A stretch of DNA of 64,000 nucleotides, taken from assembly GCA_947095535.1 (NCBI GenBank), contig OX352773.1:169334438-169398437 (forward strand), given 5' to 3'. The notes below the pieces were generated by a model. That model was not told the DNA's origin. It was given only the letters and a program-made list of their open reading frames with translations, and made no database searches. The position numbers were made by a program, and so were the translations under genes. Origin of the DNA: Poecilobothrus nobilitatus. Its lineage: Eukaryota > Arthropoda > Insecta > Diptera > Dolichopodidae. Numbering within the stretch: the stretch's first letter is position 1; every line of letters starts with the position of its first letter. This document shows positions 13,441 through 25,239 of the stretch, piece after piece.

Positions 13441-15544
13441 AATTACTGGACCATGTTAAATGTAAAAGAACAGAAAAGAAATTTTATTAAAAAACAAAAA
13501 TACTAATTGGTTACAGTGGACCATCGTTCATATGAACTAATTGAATTAGTGCAAAAATGTTCTTTTTCACGTTCATAAAAGTAACTTTAAAGCTTCACTT
13601 TATACCGTAAATTATAATTTTATAGTTATAATAGGTTAAAGGAGAAAATTTGCTTCCAGATTTTTCTGTTTTTATGAGGACATCTATACAAACTTACAGA
13701 TTGTTCACAGAAAATTACAAGTTAATTTATTAAAAGTTTATTTAATGAAATTTTTGTTTATATTTATATATATATATATATATATGTATATTATATAGCT
13801 GTACATTAATAAAAATTTAACACTTTGACAACAACCTATCAAAATGTCAAAGTCAGAAACAAACAAAAAAGAAAATGCGTTAAAATATATATTAAGAAAA
13901 TAAAAAATTTTTTTAAATTAATTTTTTTTTTTTGTATTTTTTAGCTAAAATAGATTTTTTAATTTAGTTTTATTTTTAAAGTTTTTATATTTTCATTGAT
14001 CAGATTTTTGTTCAACTGACAGAACAAAAAAAAACAAAAACAAAACAATATTTTCTCATGCTATTTATATTTGTGCTTCGTATACGGGGAAAAATGTACT
14101 AAACATATAAAATGTACTGAATACATCAAAAAGACCGCAACTTAAGGTGAAAAAAAGGTAAAATTTTATATTTATGTATTTCCCATTTTATGTTTTTGTT
14201 TTATTTTTTTTTTTTTTTCTTTTTCATTTTCCTCACTTGTCATCATCACATTAATGTTGTTATAGTAGCGTAGTCTATTATAAACAAGATGAAATAATTG
14301 GTTTTGTTCTTTTTTTTTTGTGGTATGTTGCATATTTTATTCGAATTTTGAATGCTGTGTAGAGGGAATTTTTATTTTTATTTTGGTAGATAATAACAAA
14401 GATTTTTCGTTAGAAAATAATTTATTTTTTGATTATCCCCACTCTTTACCACCTTTAGAAAAGACAATTTTAGGAAAACTTATATAAATAAGAAAATCTG
14501 TTAGCACATGCAAAAATATAATGTTGAAGTGTTATTTTTTTTTTGCTTAACATTAAACAAATTAGCACAGGTACCTCTTTAAGTTATATCTAAAATAAGT
14601 AAATTTATATTTTTTAAACCCTCTCTTGAATATGGGGAAGTATTTAAATTTCTTTTATTTTTTTAATATTTTAGAACGTTTTCTTTTACGTTTGTTTCTC
14701 CCGCCTATATCAAAATGCTAAGATACAGACTATGATTGTTCCAGAAATACAAAGGTAGCAAAATTTTCCAAAATTTTCCTAAATTAAAAAAAATTAAATA
14801 TACATATCATATAGGTACCAATTTATTAACCTTAAAAAAAAACCCTGTCATTTGAAGTTTTTAGATTGAAAAATATACATCAGAACTTGAGATATGAATA
14901 TTTGAAAACAAGGATTTTTTGAACTTTAAAGGGTTGTAGTTCAGAATGTGAAAGTAGAATAATTGCAATGACCAGTGATGTCATGGGATTCTATAAAACA
15001 CTTTTACTGTTAAAGCTTTTAAAGCTTATAAACAGGAAAAACCAAAAGTATAGCTTCAACATACAAGAATTGCTAATGATCGTCAAAAAGTAAAATATCT
15101 TGTTGTCCTCTTATGCCTCTCTTAGGAGTTAAAGGGTCCGAACAAAAAAAGAAAAGAAGAAGAACAGAAAGCTTAAAAACAATAAATTTTAACATTTTTC
15201 AAAATTTATATTCTAATAACTTGAGACGCAAGAGACAAAAATGTGACAAAAAGTGAATCAGGCAAAATTTTGTGTTTGGGTAAAGTATACTTTGAAAGAT
15301 ATCCTTATGGTAAACATATTTTTTATAAAAGGTTGTTACATAAAAAATTTTCTATTTGACAAATATTTAAAATAAAGATTTAAATGGCGAATCAAAGACG
15401 ATAGGTTTTTCTTTTTAAAGAAATCGTAATTAGATAAGGTATCTAATTTCTCCATATAAAACTTTATTCATACACCTAAATATGTAATATAACCTTATGT
15501 AATGTTAAATTGAATTATGTTTTTCAAAGCGCAATATTAATTGA
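13441..15544. other. AT-rich stretch with a partial family A copy
   Basis: No gene is seen. A family A segment lies at about 14745-14960 ('accctgtcatttgaagtttt', 'gggttgtagttc'). An (AT)n run lies at 13764-13785. The patch at 15085-15150 is of higher complexity but is not recognised. Confidence 0.4.
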
Positions 15545-15900
15545 TAAAACATCCATTTATAAAACCTGCCCGAATTAGCTCGAATTGGAAGAAAGTCAAA
15601 AACCAACAGTCAAAATTCAACAAGCAACAGTAAAAATGGGAAATCCAGAATACTTTATACACATTTTGAGGTATCCAGAAAAGTATTGTCCTCTGAAAGT
15701 TATCCTGGAAGACCAAATAAGGGAAGACGAAGATCGTGTAGGAGAGGATTATTTTGGTATAAAAATTTACATCAATGATTCAATAAGAGCACCAGATCTT
15801 TCTTTATGTTAGCATTATAGAAAAGGTCAAAATTGCCGTCAATTTGGGCGATGTCCGAACTGGTTCAGACACAGAAAGAAATAAAGCCTTTTTTGTTGAT
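15545..15900 (+). pseudogene. 3' end of a LINE reverse-transcriptase ORF, degenerate
   Basis: A relic of the C-terminal end of a non-LTR retrotransposon polyprotein. Three overlapping frames together read like the familiar LINE tail. The first frame gives 'LRYPEKYCPLKVILEDQI' (about 15665-15720). After a frameshift near 15720 the second gives 'GRRRSCRRGLFWYKNL' followed by a stop and 'FNKSTRSFFMLAL'. After a shift near 15815 the third gives 'EKVKIAVNLGDVRTG'. The conserved run of basic residues followed by an aromatic residue and 'KNL' is what identifies it. No reverse-transcriptase catalytic part remains, so it is a 5'-truncated dead copy. Assigning it to a clade (RTE or jockey-like) is inference from memory of the family. 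Confidence 0.55.
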
Positions 15901-16824
15901 GTATCTGTCTACCTTTACGTCCCTTTTATGATTAAAAATTTTTAAATACAATTTACTCATCTGACATGGTGCTTAGTCAGTCTTTTAGTCGAAAGGTTTC
16001 ATTTTTGAATTCCGATCAGATCATGGTATTAAAATAAATAATGAATTACATCATACCGGAACAGATTTCATAATTTTGTCCAGTTATAAAGATCAATCGT
16101 AAGTATAAAATAACGAATTATTCAACAACAAAGAAAAAAATGTTTTTCTTATTAGAATTAAATATTTAGAAGAATTAAAGACGACTAGAACTATGTGTTA
16201 GACTAAAATCTTTTACCTCTTAAAAATCCCTTCGGGATATTGTTTTAGATCAACGATATCTTCAACATTATATAGCCAAATTTAAATTACTGGTTAGTCT
16301 TAATAAACTAGTTTTAATAGTTTAACTATAGCGATAGTGGTTAAGCCTTGTTTTTTGAATCCTATGCATTACCCTGCACTACTCTATCTGGTTAATGAGT
16401 ACACCAATTACGAGGGGTGCTTTCGGGGTCTTTTACTATCTAAAAAAAATTAAAAAAAATGTTAGAATTAAAAAAGAAAAACAATTTTTATATACCTATA
16501 CCGTAATTATTAAAATATTATTTAAGTATAGTAAAATCCTTAAAAATTAATTTTTATGTTTTTTTTTTTTTTTGTTTCAAATTTTCCAACATTATTTTCT
16601 ATTTCTACAATACATTATTTCATTTTACCATTATTTCTACAATAAAAATTAATTTTATTATAAACGATTGTATAACAAAATTTCGAATTTATCTTCTATA
16701 TTATAATAATATAATATATTTTTAACATTATTTTTTTTTTTTTAACGGCTAACTATTTAAAATTAATAAACCAGTTTTTTGTTTTTTTTTTTTTAAATAT
16801 ATATAAAATACAATATACACAATA
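15901..16824. other. AT-rich stretch, no gene
   Basis: No gene was found. The segment 16330-16440 is of higher complexity than its surroundings, but no motif was recognised. Confidence 0.35.
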
Positions 16825-17726
16825 AAGGGTTTTCCAATTTGAGTGATATGATTTCTTTTCAAAAAAACACACTAATTAATTGTTAAGGAAATTCAAATGT
16901 TTTTTATTTAATGTGAAGTACAATCGATACAATTAAGTTCTGAATAAAGCGTCATTCAAATGGTCTCCACGACTTTTTTTGCAGGAACGAATTCAATTAA
17001 TCCAATTTTCGAGCGCTTTTTCCACTAAATCAAGTCGTATGTCATTATAAAACTGTCGATTCTGATGCGAAGAAAATCCACAAATTATTCATGAATAACC
17101 ATTACATTCACCTAAATTGACAGTTTGGTGTGGTTTTTGGTCTGATGGAATCATAGGTCCGTACTTCTTTCGAAATGAAGCTGGTAACACAGTTACTGTT
17201 AATGGAGAGCGATATAGATCGATGATAACCAACTTTTTATGGCCGAAATTGGAAGAAATTGATCTTGACAACATCTGGTTCTAAAAAGATAGGGCTACGT
17301 GCCACACAGCACGTGCAACAACCGAATTATTGCGAGATAAGTTTTAAGATTCGATTATTTCAAGAAATTGTGACATTGAATGGCCTCCAAGAAGTTGTGA
17401 TTTAACACCATTAGACTATTTCATGTGGGTTTATTTGAAGTCATTGGTCTTTAGCAATAAACCAGACTCTCTTCAAGCTTTAGAAATCAATATTGAACGT
17501 GCTATTCATGACATACGACTTGATTTAGTGGAAAAAGTGGACGAAAATTGGGTTCATCGAATTCGTTCCTCAAAAAGAAGTCGTGGAGGCTATTTGAATG
17601 ACGTTTTATTCAGAACTTAATTGTATCGATTGTACTTCAAATTAAATAAAAAACATTTGAATTTCCTTAACAATTAGTGTGTTTTTTTTTTTGAAAAGAA
17701 ATCATCACTCAAATTGAAAAACCCTT
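16825..17726 (+). mobile_element. Tc1/mariner-type element, rearranged into a fold-back
   Basis: A 902-bp DNA transposon flanked by TA on both sides (16823-16824 and 17727-17728), the target of this superfamily. Its outer ends begin 'aagggttttccaatttgagt' at the left and the inverted equivalent at the right. The inverted repeats do not stop at the terminal repeat: the left arm (16825 to about 17045) is an inverted, diverged copy of the right arm (about 17508-17726) and so includes the end of the transposase gene in reverse. The normal 5' end and the N-terminal half of the gene are missing. Typical elements of the group are about 1.3 kb with one transposase ORF. The rearrangement probably arose by aberrant repair or template switching during transposition. 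It cannot move on its own. Confidence 0.85.
17054..17620 (+). pseudogene. Tc1/mariner transposase, C-terminal half, with stops
   Basis: One uninterrupted frame encodes the C-terminal part of a DDE transposase, with four in-frame stops (TGA at 17063; TAA at 17096, 17282 and 17345) and no frameshift. Recognisable motifs in order are 'PLHSPKLTVWCGFWSDGIIG', 'NGERYRSMI', 'KDRATCHTA' and 'CDLTPLDYFMWVYLKS'. The third motif matches the family's usual QDGA-CHTA block holding the second catalytic Asp, with the preceding Gly changed to Arg. The fourth holds the third acidic residue. The ending is 'RSRGGYLNDVLFRT'. The N-terminal DNA-binding region and the first catalytic Asp are absent because an inverted copy of the 3' end replaces that half. 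The stops sit where CAA/CAG or TGG codons would be expected. The superfamily assignment is secure; the exact DD(n)D/E subgroup is not. Confidence 0.85.
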
Positions 17727-18762
17727 TACTTTTATATTAATTAAAATTTAGTATTTTTTTTTTTTTAATTTTAATTTATTCTTAATTTTATTAATTAATT
17801 TATCGCTTTCTATATATATAATATTTTTTTTCCTTTTTTTTTATTTGAGCTCAATTTTTTTTTTTTTTTTACTTTTATTATTTGTTTTAAATTTTTATTT
17901 TCTTTTATACTTATACACATACTTTAAATTTATTTTAAATATATAATATATAATAAATAAAATAATATTTGTGTTTTTTTTTTTTAATTATTTTTTTTTT
18001 TTATTATTTCTAATTAAAAATTCTAATTATTTCATCACAATTCACTTTGCATCGATATAGTTTGTTTGTTTGTTAAATAATTTTAACATAATAATATATA
18101 ATATATATTTTTTTTTTCTTTTTATTATACAACAATTATTAATATAATTTTTTTTTTTTTTTGTTAACTAATAATTTTTTTTTTTTAAATTAATTGTAAT
18201 AAATTGAATTTAATTTTTGTTTATTTTAAAAAAAATTATTTACCAGTATGATATTAAATTTCAACATATTTATTTAATATATGTATGTTTTATTATTAAT
18301 AAAATACTATTAATAAAAATTAATTAAATATATTTTTTTTAAATGTTGTTTTTTTTTTTTTTTTTTGTGGTAAAATTTCAACTTTTTTCATTTTGTTTTT
18401 TTTTTTATCACAATAAATATTTTATTGACGAGTTTTTTAATTTTAATATAATTATTTTAACTTTAATATAATAAATTCGATTCTAATTATTGGTTTTGTT
18501 TCTTTTTTTTCGGTTTTTCTTTGTTAGTTTAATTAATTAAAAGAAAATAATTAAAATTTTATTATTCAAAGTGTTACTTATTTAAAAGAAAAAATTGTGT
18601 TAAAAAAGCTCGTGTTAAAAATATTTATTATATAGGAAATTTATTACAGCATTTGTTGGATCGTTTTTAAAAAAAAATTTTTAAACTACATAATAACAAT
18701 ATAAATTAAAAATAAATTATAAAATATTAATATAATATACTTGTATTTCATAGTGCAACTCT
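17727..18762. other. Poly-T/AT-rich stretch
   Basis: Dense T homopolymers and AT runs with no coding or structured feature that I can support. Confidence 0.5.
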
Positions 18763-19560
18763 ACGGTCGGGTACCATATCTCGCTTTTTTAAAATTTCGA
18801 AAATCAAAATCTTGTTTTTTTTTTAAATTTTGAAAATCAAAATCTCTTTTCTTTTCAAATCTCGAAAATCAAAATCGCGTTTTTTTAAAATCTCAAAAAT
18901 CGTAATCTCTTTTTTGTTAATAATTCCTTGATTCATATATGATGTATGTTGATGTATGTTTGTTTTTTTCAAATATACTACTAATTAATTGTTATAAATA
19001 AGGTTTATGACACTTTACTAAAAAAATCTCGAAAATAAAAATTTTGAATCAACCGAATTTTGATGATTTCAAAAACAAATAATTTTAATTCAAGATTTTC
19101 GTTTGAAGTCTTATTTTAGGGTCCAAATCGATATCCTGAAAAAAAAAAAACTGGAACAAAAAAAATCTTGAAAAAAAAAAACTTGAATCATGAAAAATCT
19201 TGAAAAACAAAAACCTTTCTAATCTAACATAATCTTCTTATTCCGTTTAGAAAATTTAATTTTTATTTTAATTTTAAATGTAATGTAATTTTTGTTTTTA
19301 TATTTCAGATTTAATATTTGCTGTTGTTGTAACTAACATTTTTTTTTTGTGTATACTGACAAAAAATTGTGATAATTTTATAAAATATTTTGGAAATATA
19401 GATTTATTTTGATATCTTTTGACAAAAAACGAAATTTTACGAGATTTTCCCAAAAAAAAAATTTTTGAAAAAACGCGATTTTGTTTTTCGAGATTTAAAA
19501 AAAACAAGATTTTGGTTTTCTAGATATTAAAAACTGAGATATCCTACCGCCCCCGCGACT
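18763..19560. mobile_element. Fold-back element with arms of short reiterated words
   Basis: The left edge (near 'tcgggtaccatatctcgc', 18767) and the reverse complement of the right edge ('ggcggtaggatatctcag', 19537-19558) are similar. Inside each edge are arms made of degenerate repeats of a unit like 'tctcgaaaatcaaaatcgcg': at least four forward units at 18780-18910 and the same words reversed at 19435-19530. The centre (about 18920-19420) is AT-rich with no transposase. Arms built of short tandem words resemble Drosophila FB-type elements by analogy only. No target duplication was seen. Confidence 0.5.
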
Positions 19561-21135
19561 CTATTGTATGTAAAAAAAATTTTAGATAAAGAACGCCTTT
19601 TAAATTAGCTTAAAAAAGATTAAATTCGAATTATAAAACGTTTTATTTTAAAGAGTAAAATATATTTAAAATGAAAAATATTTGGGGGGTTTCGGTAGTC
19701 CTGTGCTTAAATGCATTCCTTGGGAGTGTAAATTCAAATCCTGCACAGGTTTTAAGAGTTTTTAATAGGAAATTTACTGAAAAAGTAATTCATATAGCTT
19801 AGATGCAACAACTATTGGATATTAAACTAAAAAAAAAAAAAATTAGAATTTTCTGATAAGCATGAAAAAAACAAATAGAATCTATCTAAAATTTTGTATC
19901 ACTGATTTGTATCACTGTTTTTGTATCACTGATTTGTATCACTTTTTGTATGAAAGTTTTAAGAAGTATACAAAATATAATGTATAATCTTTAATAATTT
20001 GTTTTTTTTTTTCTATTTTATATGAAAGTATCAAAGTCAGTATATATTGAAATTTTTTTGATCAACTCATCCAACTTAGAATTTTTTGTTGCCACTCAAT
20101 TTGGAATATCTTTCGTTTTTGTTTTTTTTTAATTTTTTTTGTCATAAGGATCACATAAGTGATAAATTTTAAATCTGTGTTTAATTAATTGCGTAAACAA
20201 TATTTTTGTTTTTTAAAATTTTATTTTAAGTCTGAGAGAATTTTTAAGTTTGAGATTTAAGAGAAATGCATGTTTAGAGATTTTTTTTTTTTGTTATTAT
20301 TTTCAATAAAGTATATGAAACTAATCAAAACTATTTGTTTTGTTAATTGTAAATTGAGAAAAAAACTTGTTTTAATCTTTATTTTAAATTTTTAATGTAA
20401 GTAATAAATTAAAAAAAAAATTATTTTAATCTAGAGGACAGACGAGACAGTACTAGCAAGATAGTGCACAAATACATGAATATTTTTGCCAATACTGTTA
20501 CATTTTTTCAACTATCTTCTACACTGTCTTGGTAGTTTTCTAGCTTGTATAGTTTGACAGTTCGAACAATTAAAATGACGACAAATGGAAAACATTCATG
20601 TCAAATAAATTTTTTGCGATTGTTTTATTTTTAATTTGATATTTTGTTTGTGTCTATTTTAAACATGAAAAAATATAAAATAAATTTGAAAAATTTTGAT
20701 AAAATATAAAATAAAGTTGAAAAGTTTTTGATAATAAATGAAATGTCTTAATTGTAAAAATGCTACATACGTCACACAGGCAGCAATTTGAGATTTCGTA
20801 TTACACACTGTAAGATATTAATACTGTCTCCTGTGGCTGCCGGGTAGAAAAAAACGTACTTATTATATTATGTATTTTGAATAGGGTATAGGGTAGTAGG
20901 GTATATTCATTACTTTATTTAGTAATGTTTGGATTATATGTATAGGTGAAAAAAGAAAAAAATTTAATAAAAAAAAAATTATATTATTACAAAATTTAAT
21001 TTTGCAACATATTTTGCAAACATTTTAAATTAACTAATCAGAAATTTGTCTTGCGACAAATTTTTGTTGCAACTAAAAAAATGAACAAATTCTATTTTTC
21101 TAATGAAGATTAAAGGTATGAACAGCTTATTAGGA
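19561..21135. other. AT-rich stretch, minor repeats
   Basis: Contains a small direct repeat of a 'tttgtatcactg' word at about 19893-19944 and a tRNA-like patch at 19680-19755 (listed separately). No gene. Confidence 0.4.
19680..19755 (+). repeat. Possible eroded tRNA-like SINE head
   Basis: The order 'ggtttcggtagtcctgtg', then 'cttgggagtgtaaattcaaa', then 'tcctgcacagg' parallels the head of the tRNA-derived SINE at 21147-21337, with an A-box-like start and a mutated B box ('attcaaatcc' for 'gttcgaatcc'). Too diverged to be sure, and not a functional tRNA gene. Confidence 0.3.
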
Positions 21136-21146
21136 CTAATGATTTT

Positions 21147-21337
21147 TTTTTGTCTTTCTCTGCCACATAAATGTGGACAGGAAATTACACAGCTTTTCCT
21201 GTTCAGGTTTGGCTGTAAGGGGAGCTGTATGTCGTAAGGGGGAATAACTTTTACGACGTTTGTGGGATTCGAATACACACTTCCTCGGTGTTTATAGCGT
21301 ATTTTATACGCTCTTACCCACTAGGCCACCGAGGCTC
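21147..21337 (-). mobile_element. tRNA-derived SINE, complete copy with target duplications
   Basis: A 191-bp retroposon on the minus strand. Its 5' head reads 'cctcggtggcctagtggg' (Pol III A box 'tggcctagtggg') and then carries a B-box region 'tattcgaatcccac', mutated by one base from the canonical form seen in the copy at 53474-53626. The body ends near 'ctgtccacatttatgtggc' followed by an A-rich tail (21141-21152 region). Perfect 11-bp target-site duplications 'ctaatgatttt' flank it at 21136-21146 and 21338-21348. It has no coding capacity and would depend on a LINE for movement. Confidence 0.85.
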
Positions 21338-21348
21338 CTAATGATTTT

Positions 21349-23215
21349 AAAAATTGAAGATTAATTTAATTTGAACCATAAGAGACGTTGACAAAGTCAA
21401 TCCCTCTTAAATAACTATGTTTTAAAAAATGTTTGATAAGATCTTTTGATATCATGTTAAATTTAGATTAGATTAGATTATATTATTAAAGGAGTAAAAT
21501 TCACACTAACTACATTTTGATGTAGATCTATATTGAGCTTCTCGTATTACTAATATATGTTGTGAATTTTGCCTTTACTTATATAATTTCTGTCAGAAAT
21601 TGCCTATACTATCTCTAAAAAGCTAATGATCTTTGGGTAGTTTACAGCTGTTGCAGTTTACCTTCAGTAAAGCAATATCCCTTTAAGTGTACATATCTTG
21701 TTTTAAGTAAAGCTCGTCATCCTCTATTTGAGTTTTTTTTTTTACTCAAGCACCCCTTTAATTAAGAGTGTCCTGAAAGAAAGCCTATTAGAATTCTCAG
21801 TTTGTTTTTAGTGGTTCTTATGATTTTTTTTATATATTTTTCAGTTGTAATTTCTTAGAACTTAAATTGAATTTAGAACAGGAAAAAGTAGACATTTCAC
21901 AAAAAACAAAAAATAAAATATAAACATATTCATTGTATCTATGTATATATAAAAAAAAAAAAAAATTTCAATATAATTAAATTTTTAAGCATATGTTTAA
22001 GAGAATTTTTAAGATATAATATTTTAAAGTTGTTTTGTGTTTTTAAAATAATTAAAATGAAAAAAGTGGAAATTTAAAAAAAAATCATACATAATTAAGA
22101 AGATTTTATTTCAAAAAATGTTTTAATATAGCATTATTATTATTATTTAACTTCTTAATACGTATGTGTGTGTGTATTAGTTGAGATTTTAAATTTATTT
22201 ATTTTTGTTCTTATTGTTTTTTTTTTTTTTTTTGTTAAATTAAAGAGTTTTTCATATTGAAATTTTAATAATATCATAAAGATAGTTAGTTAGTTTAGTA
22301 TATAATAATTATATTTAAAATTTAAATTCATGAATATTTTTAATATTTTCGATTAATTTATTTAATTGAATAGTAATTAGTATTTTTTTTTTTTTTTTGT
22401 TTTTTTTTTTTATTATTTTTAAGTTTGTTTGTGTTTGATAAATATATAATATGTATATATAAATTGTTTTTCTATATATTATCTATAGGATTATCATATT
22501 TTGTGTATGAATAGAAAGCATTTTTGTATTTTTAAGAATATTTTATTTTTTGGACCTAAATTTTTTTTTTTTTTTTGTTTCTTTTGTATATATATACATA
22601 TATTATATATATGTATATATTATTTTTTTTTTATATTATTATGTATTATTAATGTATTTTAAATATTCTAATTTTTAATAAAATTTAATTAATTTTTTTT
22701 TGCCTATTAAATCTAAAATATATTATAATATAATAATATGTATATTCTAATTTTGAAAAAAATTTTAATTTTGTTCAATATTAATCTTATAATCATAATT
22801 ATTTAAAATTTATATTTTATTTTTAAATAAAAAACATACAAAAAAATTTGATATACAATATATTTTCTTATTTTTAAAAAAAATTTAATTTTTTATAATT
22901 AAAATAAATAAAAAAAAAAAAAAAACAATTTTTTTTTTTTATAAATAACTTTATCAAATTTTCTTTTTATCTTTTGTCCATTTTCAAAATGTATTTTATT
23001 TTATATATAATATTTTGATCCCTAAACTTATAAAATAAATATTTTTTATTTTTAATATAATTTTTAATTTTTGATATTGTATTTTTGGTTTTTTTTTTTT
23101 TTGTTTTGTTATTTTAAATAAATTCTATCATTTTTTAAGCTAAATATTATATTTATATTTGATTTGTTATAATATATAATAATATTTTTGATTATTTATT
23201 ATAAATTGTTCCATT
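21349..23215. other. 3' UTR and downstream flank of the Ras-like gene
   Basis: AT-rich DNA following the stop codon at 23216-23218 of the minus-strand gene. It must hold the 3' UTR and polyadenylation site, but the many AATAAA-like strings make it impossible to pick one. No other gene was found. Confidence 0.4.
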
Positions 23216-23291
23216 CTACTGAATATTACATTCATCATTAGCATTTTGTATTTGTTGTTTTGTTTTTCTGGATGATCGTCTAATTAAAGAT
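23216..23291 (-). CDS. Ras-family small GTPase, terminal coding exon (CaaX box)
   Basis: Last coding exon of a minus-strand gene. The acceptor is 'tttcattgcag' just upstream; the exon opens with the A that completes an Arg codon split with the exon at 27030-27135. It encodes 'SLIRRSSRKTKQQIQ', then 'NANDECNIQ' and a TAG stop at 23216-23218. The cluster of Arg/Lys next to a final Cys-Asn-Ile-Gln is the usual membrane-targeting signal of Ras proteins: a polybasic patch plus a CaaX box. By the known rule, Gln in the last position favours farnesylation. The protein therefore probably acts at the inner face of a membrane. A real gene is supported because three separate exons join in frame at GT/AG sites and end exactly at a CaaX. 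Confidence 0.88.
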
Positions 23292-23689
23292 CTGCAATGA
23301 AAAGAAAAATTAAAAATTTTTATTATAAAATTAATAAAGAAAATAATAAAATTTAATTATATATAATATATTTTGCAATTAATATTATTAATATTATAAT
23401 ATAAATAAATAAATAAATAAAAAATTATAATAAAATTCTATTGACTATTCTATTCTATTTTTTTTTGTTTTTTAATTATTTTTTTATTCTTTATTTAGAT
23501 TTTATATATATAAAACTTACAAACGGTTGATTTCTTTGTTTTTATAATTAATTTTAAGATGATATTAATAAAAATATATATAAATAAATTGAAGATATAA
23601 CGTAAAACCAAATACTTATTGTAACATACAAATTTGTCGCAACAACATTTAACACCAATTTTTAGGTTTTACTTAAAAAATTTTCAACA

Positions 23690-23830
23690 AAATTATTTTT
23701 TTTATGAAACCTACCTATGGTTAAAATTTTTTTTCTCTATCTTTAACGGTGTAGAAGTTTTGTAAACAGACGGACGGACGGACGGACAGAGTGAAACTAA
23801 TAAGCACATTTTTTCAAAATTTTTTTGGAA
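23690..23830 (+). repeat. Dispersed repeat, family A, 3' part
   Basis: The end block 'ctctatctttaacggtgtag' and 'aagttttgtaaacagacgg' is followed by a (GGAC)n microsatellite-like run at 23768-23787 and 'agtgaaactaataagcac'. It matches 2080-2150 and 25560-25650. Confidence 0.6.
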
Positions 23831-24099
23831 ATGTGCTAAAAATGTAAAAATGTAAAAAATAAAAAAATTGCAAAAAAAATGTAAAAATATGTAAAAAATT
23901 TAGATGACATGTTTTCTTATTTTATTAATTTTAGTTTTTATCTTTTAATATTACATTTTATCTTTGAATGCTCTATGGTATTTTACATCCTTATATTTAT
24001 TATGTTTTTGGTAAAAAATTTCGTTTAAAAATTGAAATTTCTTTCTTTTAAGTTTTAAGATAAAAGCTTAACTTATCTTAAACTATCTTAACCTATCTA

Positions 24100-24975
24100 T
24101 AAACTAACTTAGCCTATAATCTAATAATTTTAATCTAATACGAGTATATGAATAGGTGTTTTCTAACCACCAATAATTTCTACTAATACTTTTCTCCCTT
24201 CCTGGTATATGTGTATTAAATTTCAACATCGAATAATCTAGATTTTGCGGATTATAGTCAATGATCTTACATGTACCCCGCCTATTATAATGAAATAATA
24301 GGGGAACATAGTTTTGATGTTGAATGTAATCATTTGAATCTAGGTATATAAAGAATTTTGGTGCAATGAATCCTGTATTCATGCTGGATCTTATATACTC
24401 ATGATTGTGGTAGGTAATAAATATTTGACACTAGATTATTTTCCGTCAGTTGTAGAGGTCTATTAAAATGATTACGTATTAATTTTATAGCAAAATTATC
24501 AAATCTTATTTGTGTCCTTATTTATTTTTTTGTTAGAATAAAAATGTTGAAAATTTGATTTTGGTTTTCTCGCTTTATTTATGTTTTCTCGCTTTATTCC
24601 TAATGAATTTTCTCTCAAATTTTCTAATAAGTTTTATTGTGCTATGCAGTTATGTTAAGCCAAGTAGAAACGGCATATGCTATTATTGGTCTTATAAGAG
24701 CTCCGTTTGTCGTAAAACAGGTTTCTAGCGGCCATGAAGGCTTTGTTACTTTTACTTAATATGTGTTTTACATGGTCTTTAAATTTCAAATGATGGTGAA
24801 CTTGCACTTCTAAATATTTGATTATTTTAATTTGTTTTAATAAAGTGCTATCATTACTTGTAATATTTAAGTTACACCAAATTTTTTCTGATATTGTGAT
24901 TACCTTTATCCATAGTATTTCGAAAAAGTTTTGTTTCAAATTTCATTTCATTTTGCATACATTTAGGCGTAATAT
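24100..24975 (-). pseudogene. Jockey-like LINE 'J', copy 1: RT thumb and C-terminal tail
   Basis: The 3' half of a non-LTR retrotransposon reverse-transcriptase ORF on the minus strand, inside the host intron in the host's own orientation. In order it reads 'KFETKLFRNT' (about 24950); then 'IKYLEVQVHHHLKFKDHVKH' and 'SKSNKAFMAARNLFYD' (24710-24830), the thumb block that follows the catalytic palm in such LINEs; then, after a frameshift near 24710, 'GALIRPIIAYAVSTWLNITA' and a stop; a degenerate stretch including 'FDNFAIKLIRNHFNR'; and the C-terminal tail 'NTGFIAPKFFIYLDSNDYIQ', 'HYNRRGTCKIIDYNP' and 'SRNYWWLENTYSY' (24160-24380). The palm with its catalytic Asp pair is missing, so the copy is dead. 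The tail matches copy 2 at 54.2-54.6 kb at the protein level. Confidence 0.75.
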
Positions 24976-25239
24976 AATTTTATATAATATGAGAATACAA
25001 AAAATTTGTTATATATTACACTTGGGCGTTATGAAAGGGGAAATTATAGAGAAGTACCCCTATTCAAAAAAGAATTGTTTAAAAAACTTTATTTTTTTAA
25101 AAGAAGCCAATTTCTTTTACAATAAATCAAAACATAATACATATAATGATTTAGTATCATATCTAATTACAAGAAATCAGTAAATTGAAAACCACACACA
25201 AGAAAACAAAAAATATTTTTTTGAAAAATTCAAAGTAAA

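Noticed and set aside
20440..20860. Partial inverted symmetry around 'cagtactagcaagatagt'
   Set aside because: Matches are short and out of register; no defined ends.
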